Both the position numbers and the translations under genes were made by a program. From Paenibacillus phocaeensis (lineage in GTDB: Bacteria; Bacillota; Bacilli; Paenibacillales; Paenibacillaceae), in the NCBI RefSeq assembly GCF_900021165.1, contig NZ_FCOQ01000006.1, positions 1 to 40,141 on the forward strand: 40,141 bases of DNA. Direction: 5' to 3'. Under the pieces are notes generated by a model. It did no database searches. It saw nothing but the letters and a program-made list of their open reading frames with translations, and had not been told where the DNA came from. Below, one piece after another: positions 7,402-14,896 of the stretch (position 1 is the stretch's first letter; the number at the start of each line of letters is the position of its first letter).

Positions 7402-7443
7402 CTTCATCATTTCCATCATGACGGCAGCTGGGAGTAGCTGCAA

Positions 7444-7589
7444 GATGTCCCGCGTGTGTTCTTAACTAATTCATAGACCGAAACAAGCGTACGGGAAAAT
7501 ACGGGCACGCTTAGTCTCCAAGCGGCACGTTCCTGTACCCAATGTAACTGTCTTTATGAAGTTGCTAGTTAAGAACCTTCACCGACATC
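7444..7589 (-). promoter_or_regulatory. Large foldback RNA in the mutS2 leader (candidate attenuator)
   Basis: A 146-bp region that folds on itself. Outer arms GATGTC / GACATC (7444-7449, 7584-7589) enclose GTTCTTAACTA / TAGTTAAGAAC (7458-7468, 7566-7576), then TTCATAGAC / GTC-tt-TATGAA (7470-7478, 7550-7560). Inside is a smaller hairpin, AAGCGT / ACGCTT (about 7485-7512). The upstream arm on the minus strand coincides with the last codons of a seven-residue ORF that has a strong ribosome binding site, so a ribosome paused there would block the pairing. Two terminators follow. Alternatives are a small non-coding RNA or an IS200/IS605-like palindromic remnant. Confidence 0.6.
7565..7588 (-). 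CDS. Candidate leader peptide MSVKVLN of mutS2
   Basis: ATG at 7588-7586 followed by six sense codons and TAG. AGAGGAG lies eight bases upstream, one of the better ribosome binding sites in this stretch. The coding sequence overlaps the 5' arm of the foldback. Short leader ORFs of this kind control erm, cat and ABC-F resistance genes through drug-induced ribosome stalling. The peptide itself does not match a stalling sequence I can name, so the role is inferred from position. Confidence 0.55.
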   Translation of the reverse strand: MSVKVLN

Positions 7590-7607
7590 AAAATCTCTCC
7601 TCTTTAG

Positions 7608-7784
7608 AGGTTGTTCAAAAAGTCATCTTTCGATCACGAAGCATTCCAGGAAGCGATCTCGACATCGAATCTTGAATTCACCCGGGCCCTCCGTTGCTCA
7701 CGTAGGTTCCACTACGCTCCGCTACTCAGTCCCTAGCTTCATTCAACCTTCTCGGTGCTCCAAACCTGCCTTTTTGAACTTCAT
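7608..7784. mobile_element. MITE-like repeat element, no coding capacity
   Basis: Starts AGGTTGTTCAAAAAG and ends in GCCTTTTTGAACTTC, imperfect inverted ends about 175 bp apart. I recall similar AGGTTGTTCAAAAAG-ended intergenic repeats from Paenibacillus genomes, but could not search. It contains no ORF of note. It lies between the putative mutS2 promoter (7841-7870) and the mutS2 leader ORF, so it should be transcribed as part of the mutS2 leader. Confidence 0.6.
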
Positions 7785-7791
7785 TGTAACT

Positions 7792-7816
7792 AGGTTGTTC
7801 AAAAAGTCATCTTTCG
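7792..7816. repeat. 25-bp copy of the MITE-like element terminus
   Basis: Positions 7792-7816 repeat 7608-7632 exactly (AGGTTGTTCAAAAAG then TCATCTTTCG). This may be the end of a second, deleted copy, or a duplication made when the element arrived. Confidence 0.75.
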
Positions 7817-7840
7817 CTTAAGGAAAGAAGGAATATCTCC

Positions 7841-7870
7841 AATTTACCAAAAAGAGGCGCTATTCGTCAA
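7841..7870 (-). promoter_or_regulatory. Putative SigA promoter of the mutS2 transcript
   Basis: Minus-strand TTGACG (7870-7865), 18-base spacer, TAAATT (7846-7841). A start near 7834 would give a leader of almost 580 nt before mutS2, including the MITE and the foldback. No better promoter was seen closer to the leader ORF. Confidence 0.5.
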
Positions 7871-8047
7871 GAATTCGGGTTTCGGCACACTACATCCCGG
7901 TTTAAGTGGAATATCTTGCTAATTGAGTGAATTGATTAATTTTATTCTTGCGATCATTTCATGTATTATATATGGGATGTTAATTTGTTAACTCGGCGTT
8001 AAATTCAAGTCAACAAAAGGAGCTTTTGCGGAAAGGAAGGAAACAAA

Positions 8048-9928
8048 GTGTCACAATTCAATCGCATCCGGCTCGCCAACATCCAGCCGTTTGTCTTTTT
8101 CTCCGTCATTATGATCTTGAAGATTTATCTCGTCTGGACGTCCATTTTTGATGGAGTTCCCGCTTGGGGGCCTTTGCTGAAGGAAATTCCGTTTATCTGG
8201 ATTTTGTTCTGCCTGATTGAATGGTTCTCCTCCAAACGTAAGATCGGCCTTTATCTCACTGTAAATTTGATTGTTACCGCGATATTTTTCGCTGCGATTA
8301 TGTATCATAAATATTATGGGGTGATCGTAAACTACACGGCCCTGCAGCAAGTCAACCAGGTCACCGCGGTGAAGAACAGCGTATTCTCTTTGCTGGCCCC
8401 TTATTATCTGCTGATCTTTTTGGACATTATCGTGATCGGCTTCTGGCTGCTGCGCAAGAAGCGCGCCGAGAAGCTCAGAGCTTTCTTTAATCTGAAAAAA
8501 GCCAGCACCGGCGTCATCACGGGGATTTTCGCCTTCTCGCTGCTGCTGTGCATCTTTAACATCTGGCCGAACCGCGCCAGCATGAACGAAATCAAGCAAG
8601 CCGAGAAAATGGGCATCCTGAACTATGAGACTTACACGATCTTCTCCAGCACCAAGAAGGAAGAACTGGTCGACAAGAACCAGATCTCGCAGGCCAAGAT
8701 CGATAAGCTCAAGGGCATTACCCAACCGGCCGAGCCGAAGTATTTTGGCGCTGCCAAAGGCAAGAACCTGATCATCATTCAATTGGAATCGTTCCAGAAT
8801 TTCCTGATCAATCTGAAGGTCGACGGTCAGGAAGTGACGCCGAATATGAACAAGCTGGTGAAGGAGAACACCTACTTCAAGCATTTCTATCAAATGGTAG
8901 GCCAAGGCAATACGTCCGATGCCGAGTTTGTCGTCAATACCTCGTTCTACATTCCATATAATGAGGCGGCCACGCAAAACTACCCGAACAAGGACCTGCC
9001 AAGCTTGCCGAAGCTTATGCGGGATCAGGGTTACGATACTGCGACGTTCCATACCAATGTCGTCGATTTCTGGAACCGCGGCGAGTTGTACAACGCGATT
9101 GGCTTTAACCGCTATTATGACCAGAAATGGTTTGGCACCGAAGATACCGTCTTCTTTGGCCCTTCGGATGAAGTGCTCTATAAGAAGACTGGCGATGAGC
9201 TGGATCGCATGCAGCAGACCGGACAGCCGTTCTATACTCAGGTGATTTCAATGACGGCGCATCATCCGTTTACGACGCCGCATGAGAAGGATAAAATCCA
9301 GCTTCCGGAACGTTATCAGGACAATATGGTCGGCGATTATCTGCGGGCGCAAAGCTATGCGGACTATGCGTTGGGCCAGTTCATCCAGAATCTGAAGCAA
9401 AGAGGCATTTGGGATAACAGCGTAGTGGTCATTTACGGGGACCATCTCGGCTTGCCGATGTATTCCCTGGACAAACATGGGCTCGAGCTGATGAAAGAAA
9501 TCTACGGCCGGGATTACAGCTATATCGATATGATCAACATCCCGCTGCTCCTGCATGTCCCCGGCACCGAGACGCCTTCGGTCATGGACAATGTCGGCGG
9601 TCAGGTCGACATCCTGCCAACGGTAGCTAACCTGTTCGGCATTAACCTCGAGAACCATATTCACTTCGGCGAGGATCTTCTGAACCAGACGTCTTACAAC
9701 CTGCTGCCGCAGCGATACTATCTGCCTTCCGGATCGTTCCTGAACGACCAGGCTTTGTTTATCCCGGGGGTTTGGTACGATGACGGCACGAAGTACCCGC
9801 TGGCCAAGGACGGCGTAGATCAAGCGCTGACTACCGAGAGTGAATACAACCGGGCCCTGGAGCTGCTCCGCCTCAGCGACAGCTATGTACAGCAGTTGCC
9901 TGACCGGGTGAAGGAGAACAAGGAATAA
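8048..9928 (+). CDS. ltaS: Lipoteichoic acid synthase (LtaS type)
   Basis: 626 residues, normal for the family. About five N-terminal membrane helices (residues 13-170) are followed by an extracellular sulfatase-fold domain. It polymerises glycerol phosphate from phosphatidylglycerol onto a glycolipid anchor on the outer membrane face. Metal and catalytic residues are in place: Glu247 in IIIQLESFQ, the Thr289 nucleophile in GQGNTSDAEF, and Asp465-His466 in YGDHLGLP, matching E255, T300, D475 and H476 of S. aureus LtaS. The start is GTG with AAGGAAGG seven bases upstream. It is monocistronic, with a clean terminator after it. A glycolipid-anchor type glycosyltransferase is encoded at 34075-35262. 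Confidence 0.93.
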   Translation: MSQFNRIRLANIQPFVFFSVIMILKIYLVWTSIFDGVPAWGPLLKEIPFIWILFCLIEWFSSKRKIGLYLTVNLIVTAIFFAAIMYHKYYGVIVNYTALQQVNQVTAVKNSVFSLLAPYYLLIFLDIIVIGFWLLRKKRAEKLRAFFNLKKASTGVITGIFAFSLLLCIFNIWPNRASMNEIKQAEKMGILNYETYTIFSSTKKEELVDKNQISQAKIDKLKGITQPAEPKYFGAAKGKNLIIIQLESFQNFLINLKVDGQEVTPNMNKLVKENTYFKHFYQMVGQGNTSDAEFVVNTSFYIPYNEAATQNYPNKDLPSLPKLMRDQGYDTATFHTNVVDFWNRGELYNAIGFNRYYDQKWFGTEDTVFFGPSDEVLYKKTGDELDRMQQTGQPFYTQVISMTAHHPFTTPHEKDKIQLPERYQDNMVGDYLRAQSYADYALGQFIQNLKQRGIWDNSVVVIYGDHLGLPMYSLDKHGLELMKEIYGRDYSYIDMINIPLLLHVPGTETPSVMDNVGGQVDILPTVANLFGINLENHIHFGEDLLNQTSYNLLPQRYYLPSGSFLNDQALFIPGVWYDDGTKYPLAKDGVDQALTTESEYNRALELLRLSDSYVQQLPDRVKENKE

Positions 9929-9948
9929 TAAGCGATTTGCCTAACAAA

Positions 9949-9991
9949 AGCCGCAGGCCTCCCTCTTGGGATCGCCTGCGGCTCTTTTTTT
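9949..9991 (+). terminator. Intrinsic terminator of ltaS
   Basis: Stem AGCCGCAGGC / GCCTGCGGCT followed by CTTTTTTT, ending shortly before the 3' end of the convergent MATE gene. Confidence 0.9.
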
Positions 9992-10004
9992 ACACCGATG
10001 ATAT

Positions 10005-11441
10005 TTACAAGGCAGGAGTAGCTGCTCCGTCCAGCGCCTTGTTCTCTTGGAACGGCCCCGGAACTTCTTGGCTGACTCCGCGTTCTCGAAGCAATTCTTG
10101 CTCTTTCATGCGCAGATGCTTGCGGCCTCTCCAGCGGAAGAAGGAGAACACGCCGCGGATATATTCGTCACTGATCATGCTCGCGTAAATCGCAATGATT
10201 CCCCAGCCGAGCGACACGCCAAACCAATACGAGCAGCCGGTCGCCACCACCGACATAAAGATCAAGGAAATGATCATCGTGTACCGGGTATCCCCTACCG
10301 CATTCAATGAGTTCCCGAGCGCCATGTTGATCATTTTTCCCGGTTGCAGCAACAGGTTCAGCCACAGTAGCGCCGCGCAAAGGGTCAGAATATCGGCGTC
10401 TTGCGTAAACAGCCCCAGCAGCTTAGGACCAAACAGTACCAGGATAAACGCATTGACGATGACCAACGGCAGCCCGAAGGCTAACACGCGGTATACTGCA
10501 CGGTAGGCTTCCTTGGTCTTGCCCGCACCGTAGAGATGGGCGATCTGGATTTGCGCCGCCATCGCCAGTGAGAAGCCAAGCATGAAGCAAAAGGACTCCA
10601 ATGTATTCATATAGGTTCGAGCCGCCAGCTCGGTGGAACCTAGCACCGCGAGGAACGAGAAGATCGCCAGCTGAGAGAATACCCAACTCGCCGAATTGAC
10701 CCCGAGCGGCCAGCCAATGACGAGAACCTCCTTGAACAGCTTCCGGTCAAATACCGGTATATCTCTCAACCCGATACGCCGCTGGAAGGTGCCGAGGAAA
10801 ATAAACAGCAGCACAATCGTGGCGATGAGACGGCTGATTACCGTTGAAATCGCTACCCCGGTCAACCCCCACTGCGGAAATCCAAAGGCACCGAAAATAA
10901 AGCAATAGTTCATGAAGATATGAATGACGTTCATGCCGACCGCTGTATACATCGGCCCTTTCGTATTCCCGGTATTGCGGATCGCGGTCCCCAGCATGGA
11001 GATCATCGCGGTCAGAATCATCCCGCCGCCAACGATCGATATATAGATTTTGGCCAGCGGCAGCAGTTCATCCGGCAGTTGCAGCATCGTAGCGATCGGC
11101 CCGGGAACGGCGATCAGCAGCAGGCTGAGGAAGATCCCGATCGCTGCGGTTACCTTGAAAGCGATAATCGCTACGGTCCGGGCATCCTCTTCGCGGCCCG
11201 AGCCGATCTTCTGAGCAATGACGATCCCCGCACCGCTTGCGACCGTGGCGAACAACGTGGTCAGCGCATTAAACAGCTGATTGGAAAACCCAACGACCGC
11301 CACGGCGTTGTCGGAGATGCGGCTGACCATCAACGTGTCGACGGTGCCCAGCAGGATCTGCAGGAACAACTCGATAAATATCGGCCAAGCGAGCAGCCAG
11401 AGGGAAAATTTATCCTTCTCGACGCTCTTGATTTTCTTCAT
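10005..11441 (-). CDS. MATE-family multidrug/metabolite exporter
   Basis: 478 residues with twelve predicted membrane helices in two homologous halves. The N-terminal half reads WPIFIELFLQILLGTVDTLMVSRISDNAVAVVGFSNQ in pieces typical of NorM/DinF-type MATE proteins (the D-T-x-M-V element is clear). Known for the family: Na+ or H+ coupled export of cationic drugs or metabolites. ATG at 11441 has CCAGGAGG at good spacing. The C-terminal 30 residues are hydrophilic and look lineage-specific. The gene is divergent from an AraC regulator across a 148-bp gap, so that regulator may control it. A TATAAT on the minus strand at 11512-11507 is a possible -10 box. Confidence 0.9.
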   Translation of the reverse strand: MKKIKSVEKDKFSLWLLAWPIFIELFLQILLGTVDTLMVSRISDNAVAVVGFSNQLFNALTTLFATVASGAGIVIAQKIGSGREEDARTVAIIAFKVTAAIGIFLSLLLIAVPGPIATMLQLPDELLPLAKIYISIVGGGMILTAMISMLGTAIRNTGNTKGPMYTAVGMNVIHIFMNYCFIFGAFGFPQWGLTGVAISTVISRLIATIVLLFIFLGTFQRRIGLRDIPVFDRKLFKEVLVIGWPLGVNSASWVFSQLAIFSFLAVLGSTELAARTYMNTLESFCFMLGFSLAMAAQIQIAHLYGAGKTKEAYRAVYRVLAFGLPLVIVNAFILVLFGPKLLGLFTQDADILTLCAALLWLNLLLQPGKMINMALGNSLNAVGDTRYTMIISLIFMSVVATGCSYWFGVSLGWGIIAIYASMISDEYIRGVFSFFRWRGRKHLRMKEQELLRERGVSQEVPGPFQENKALDGAATPAL

Positions 11442-11589
11442 TATTACAACCTCCTGGTTATCGGAGAACCCTACGGATTCCCTGTCATCGTGTTAGCATG
11501 AAACACATTATAGTTGCTAAAGTCATTTTGATGTATCATAGAATCAACTCAATCTTTCAATATTCCAACCTCAGAGGAGCTGGTACCCT

Positions 11590-12495
11590 TTGCCTCCGAT
11601 TATCGAATTTACTGCGCCCCCTCTGCCCCATTACATCGTCAGCGGCTCGGCGGTGATCCCGGCGGGAGGCAAGCATCCCAGCCGGCAAAATATCGGTGCC
11701 TTCGATCTCCTGGTCGTTGAGCATGGACGATTATTCATCGGCGAGGAAGGGCGCGACTACGAAGTAACGGCAGGACAAGCGCTGATTCTCCGCCCGGATT
11801 GCTACCATTATGCGCTGGAAGGCTGCCGGGAGGATACGCTGCACCATTGGCTGCATTTTCAACTCCTGGGCGATTGGCGGGTCGTGGAGGAGGAGGAATA
11901 TCGGCATTGCGGGTGCAGTATGACGGATAAGGACATCCCCGGAGCGATCTCCCTGCCTCCGTTCACCGCAACGTCGTACACGGTCCCCCTGCCCCAATAT
12001 GCGAAGTTGGCCAAGCCGCAAAAAATCATCACCCTGCTGAATGATCTGTTCGAATTGAACCGGAACCTCCATTTGGACAGCGTACGGCTGCGCCAGCAGG
12101 CCCTTTTTCAGGACGTGATCGTAGAGTTGTCCACCTCGTCCACTAATGCCGGGCTCCCTCCGCAGTCGGCTTGTGCCGAGAAGGCGGCCTCCTATCTGCG
12201 CGAGCATTACGATGAACCTTTTTCCGCGCAAAAACTCGGAGAGAGCATCAATTTTCACCCGGTCTACATCGCGCGCTGCATGCAGAAGGTGTTCGGCTGT
12301 TCGCCCGCCGTTTATCTGCAGCGTCTGCGGATCGAACAAGCCAAACTGCTGCTCCTTCAAACCGATCTGACGATCGAGCGGATTGCCGAAGAGGTCGGCT
12401 TCAACCAAGCCGCGTATTTCACGGCCTGCTTCAGCAAAACGGAAGGTTTATCCCCGCGGAAATACCGCCAGCGATTTACTTGGAACCAGGAATAA
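11590..12495 (+). CDS. AraC-family transcriptional regulator
   Basis: 301 residues. The N-terminal half (about 15-110) is a cupin-like ligand domain with the usual line GQALILRPDCYHYALEG. The C-terminal 100 residues hold two helix-turn-helix motifs: SAQKLGESINFHPVYIARCM and IERIAEEVGFNQAAYFTACF, ending in SPRKYRQR. This is the layout of sugar- or metabolite-sensing AraC regulators in Paenibacillaceae. The start is TTG at 11590 with AGAGGAG about ten bases upstream. It is divergent from the MATE exporter, its probable target; no sugar transporter lies nearby. Ligand unknown. Confidence 0.88.
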   Translation: MPPIIEFTAPPLPHYIVSGSAVIPAGGKHPSRQNIGAFDLLVVEHGRLFIGEEGRDYEVTAGQALILRPDCYHYALEGCREDTLHHWLHFQLLGDWRVVEEEEYRHCGCSMTDKDIPGAISLPPFTATSYTVPLPQYAKLAKPQKIITLLNDLFELNRNLHLDSVRLRQQALFQDVIVELSTSSTNAGLPPQSACAEKAASYLREHYDEPFSAQKLGESINFHPVYIARCMQKVFGCSPAVYLQRLRIEQAKLLLLQTDLTIERIAEEVGFNQAAYFTACFSKTEGLSPRKYRQRFTWNQE

Positions 12496-12531
12496 GGCGG
12501 CCCGTTCCGCGATCCCCCAAGACCGACTTTT

Positions 12532-12560
12532 TTGCTTCTCGGTCGGGACTTCTCTATAAT
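12532..12560 (+). promoter_or_regulatory. SigA-type promoter of the DegV gene
   Basis: TTGCTT (12532-12537), 17-base spacer, TATAAT (12555-12560), 53 bases before the start codon. Confidence 0.7.
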
Positions 12561-12613
12561 TCAAAGAAAGCAACCGCTTTGATTTGATCCTTAAACCAAC
12601 TGGGGGAAATGTA

Positions 12614-13477
12614 TTGACACTCGTGAAAATATTCGCCGACAGCATTTCGGATTTGCCGGAAACCTGGGCCGCCGCATACGATATCGGCATTGTTCCGCTT
12701 TATGTCGTTTTCGGCGAGACCGCCTACAAAGATAAGCTGGAGATTACCACCTCCGACATTTACCGCCGGGTCGACGAGGACGGAGTCCTGCCCGGAACAG
12801 CCGCTCCTGCCCCGGCCGATTTCATCGCCGCTTTCGCGCCTTGGATTGAGCAAGGGCATACGATCGTGTACATCAGCATGTCATCCAAGCTCTCGTCCAC
12901 TTACCGGAATGCGTTGATCGCCGCAGCCGAATTTCCCGATGGACGCGTGCATGTCGTGGACTCCCTGAATGTTTCCGGCGGTATAGCGTTGCTGGTGGTG
13001 AAAGCCGCCATCGCTGCCAAGCAGGGGGCTAGCCCTTCCGAACTGGTCGGCATGCTGGAGGAAATGCGGAACCGGGTCGAAATCGAGGTGCTGGTGGACA
13101 ATCTCGACTACCTGCACAAGGGGGGCCGCGCTTCCAGCGTTCAGTATATGATCGGGAGCCTGCTCAAAATCCGGCCCGTGCTGAAAGTCAAGGATGGCCT
13201 GGTCATCTCCGCCGACAAGTACCGCGGCAAAACCGAGAAAGCCGTCGAACGAATGCTTCATAACTTCATCAACAACGTCCACAAGGTCGATCGGGAGCTC
13301 ATTATCGTCGCGCAGACGCTGGCTGAGAAAGCCGCCGGCTTCATCAGGAACACCCTCCTCGAAAAGACGGATGTGAAGGAAGTCGCCATTATTGAAGGCG
13401 GGTGCGCCATCTCCTGCCACTGCGGCCCGCGAACGGTCGCCATCATGTATCTTCGACAACCGAATTACGCCTTGTAA
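12614..13477 (+). CDS. DegV-family fatty-acid-binding protein
   Basis: 287 residues from the TTG at 12614, chosen because GGGGGAAATG precedes it and the protein then begins LTLVKIFADSISDLPE, the standard DegV start. An upstream in-frame ATG at 12584 has no ribosome binding site. The DegV fold is supported by VYISMSSKLSSTY (lipid head-group region) and the conserved NLDYLHKGGRAS segment. DegV (FakB-like) proteins bind a fatty acid and present it to a FakA kinase for phosphorylation. No kinase gene is nearby, so it probably works with one elsewhere. The C-terminal GCAISCHCGPRTVAIMY matches the family ending. Confidence 0.92.
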   Translation: MTLVKIFADSISDLPETWAAAYDIGIVPLYVVFGETAYKDKLEITTSDIYRRVDEDGVLPGTAAPAPADFIAAFAPWIEQGHTIVYISMSSKLSSTYRNALIAAAEFPDGRVHVVDSLNVSGGIALLVVKAAIAAKQGASPSELVGMLEEMRNRVEIEVLVDNLDYLHKGGRASSVQYMIGSLLKIRPVLKVKDGLVISADKYRGKTEKAVERMLHNFINNVHKVDRELIIVAQTLAEKAAGFIRNTLLEKTDVKEVAIIEGGCAISCHCGPRTVAIMYLRQPNYAL

Positions 13478-13506
13478 GCCGAATTGATCTCCCATATCAA
13501 TCAAAC

Positions 13507-13557
13507 GGAACAGGCCCTTTCGCCAGCCAGAACCTTACCGGTGAAGGGGCTTATTCC
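13507..13557. terminator. Hairpin downstream of the DegV gene
   Basis: Inverted repeat GGCCCTTTCGCC / GGTGAAGGGGCT, extended by GGAA / TTCC, with a 15-base loop. There is no T tract, so it may be an RNA-stability hairpin rather than a true terminator. Confidence 0.4.
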
Positions 13558-13611
13558 GTATGGAAACCATTACGTCTCGTCAAACGTAATAAGGGTTAGG
13601 AGGTGGGGAAC

Positions 13612-14052
13612 ATGAGACTTTATCGGATGGGCCGGATAGCATTGCTGGCGACCGCCTTATTGCTGACGCTGGACGCGTTATGCTTCGGCAGCGCCAATCG
13701 GGCCAATGCGGGAGTTTGGAATGATTGGGTCAACGGCGTGAAGGAATTGTCGCAGCTCCCCGCCGAAGTGAATGAACTGAAAGCCGATTACGCGGCGACG
13801 GTGGACAAGCTTGAAGAAGCCCGGGGGACGCTGGAGGAAACCCAAAGCACACTGGACGCGTTCCGGCAGCAAAACGAAGAGCTGATCGAACGCAACCGGG
13901 AGCTTACCGCTACCGTGGCCGCCTTGACCGAAGCGCAGCAAACCCGCGATGCTCATGCGCGCAAAATACGCGTTATGTTGTTTACGGCTGCCGGGCTGTT
14001 TGCCGGATATTTTATCGTGCTGCGGCTTATTCGTCTAGCCCTTCGCCGTTGA
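13612..14052 (+). CDS. Unrecognised membrane protein with signal peptide and coiled coil
   Basis: 146 residues. An N-terminal hydrophobic segment (about 8-25) with an alanine-rich end resembles a signal peptide or anchor. A heptad-like charged region from about 50 to 120 should form a coiled coil (KADYAATVDKLEEARGTLEE). A second hydrophobic segment lies near the C-terminus (MLFTAAGLFAGYFIVLRLI) and ends in basic residues. ATG at 13612 is preferred because AGGAGGTG sits six bases upstream; the frame-open GTG at 13603 is inside that site. The next gene, an AIM24 protein, starts 45 bases later with an equally strong ribosome binding site, so the two are likely an operon. Function unknown. Confidence 0.7.
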   Translation: MRLYRMGRIALLATALLLTLDALCFGSANRANAGVWNDWVNGVKELSQLPAEVNELKADYAATVDKLEEARGTLEETQSTLDAFRQQNEELIERNRELTATVAALTEAQQTRDAHARKIRVMLFTAAGLFAGYFIVLRLIRLALRR

Positions 14053-14096
14053 TTTGAATTTCGATAGGCTCGGCTCCCGGGCAGGAGGTGAACCCC

Positions 14097-14807
14097 ATGG
14101 ACATATTTGAGCATCACGAGCCTTCCACGCTGGGCGGTCAGGCCGTTTCTTTTGACCTGGCCCCCGGAGAATTGCTGCATATCCTGCATCCCGGTCAAGT
14201 GATCGCCTATCGCGGTTCCGCCGCGCAGCGCAGCGACAAGCTGATGGACGCCAAAGGAATTTACCGCAAACGCAAGCTGATCCGCTCCGATTACAGCGGG
14301 CCTTGCCGCCTGGTCGCCGCATTTCCTCCCTCGGTCGGTTTGAAGACGCTGACGCTGACGGAGGAGAGTGATTGGCTGTATGACTTTCGACAGCTCTTTT
14401 TTTATACGGAAGGCATACGGATGGAGACGCGGATACTCAGCATGAAGAACATGATGATTACGCGCGATGCGGTGAAGGTCAAATTTTCCGGGCAGGGGCA
14501 GATCGGCGTGCTGACCCAGGGACAAGTGCTGGAGCTGCCGCTCCATCCGGAAGAACCGCTTTACGTCGATGCCGGGCGGGTGTTGGCCTATCCCGAGCAC
14601 GCCAAGCTGGAACTGTCGGTTTACGGCAACCACTTGGCCAGCCAGCATATGCGCTATCAATGGAAAATCACAGGGAACGGGTCCGTCCTTATTCAATCAG
14701 GCGGCGCCGGGAGCCAGGAGCTGGAGCGGGACCTGCAAGAGGAGGACGGCATCGTGCGCCGTTTTCTGCGCGAGGCGCTTCCCTTTGGCGGGGTATTTAT
14801 CAAATGA
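14097..14807 (+). CDS. AIM24 family (DUF124) protein
   Basis: 236 residues, normal for bacterial AIM24 proteins. The beta-rich pattern of the family is visible: SFDLAPGELLHILHPGQVIAYRG in pieces, a central basic turn, and KVKFSGQGQIGVLTQGQV towards the C-terminal half. AIM24 proteins are named after a yeast mitochondrial inner-membrane organisation factor; in bacteria the role is not established. No signal peptide or membrane helix is seen. The start at 14097 is supported by AGGAGGTG seven bases upstream. It is probably co-transcribed with the coiled-coil membrane protein before it, which could be its membrane partner. That partnership is inference. Confidence 0.75.
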   Translation: MDIFEHHEPSTLGGQAVSFDLAPGELLHILHPGQVIAYRGSAAQRSDKLMDAKGIYRKRKLIRSDYSGPCRLVAAFPPSVGLKTLTLTEESDWLYDFRQLFFYTEGIRMETRILSMKNMMITRDAVKVKFSGQGQIGVLTQGQVLELPLHPEEPLYVDAGRVLAYPEHAKLELSVYGNHLASQHMRYQWKITGNGSVLIQSGGAGSQELERDLQEEDGIVRRFLREALPFGGVFIK

Positions 14808-14811
14808 AAAC

Positions 14812-14855
14812 AAGGCCGGACATTGGGAGGATTCTCCCGTTGCCCGGCCTTTTTC
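14812..14855. terminator. Bidirectional terminator between AIM24 and phosphodiester glycosidase genes
   Basis: Outer stem AAGGCCGG / CCGGCCTT and inner stem GGGAG / CTCCC, with TTTTTC on the plus side and an A-rich flank that reads as T-rich on the minus side. It can serve both convergent genes. Confidence 0.8.
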
Positions 14856-14896
14856 GCATCCTGCGGCGCTCATCGTGTTCAAAATATCCGAAGCGA

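Noticed and set aside
7252..7443. 63-residue minus-strand frame ending at the mutS2 start
   Set aside because: It reads through both leader terminators and has no ribosome binding site of its own; the region is better explained as attenuator.
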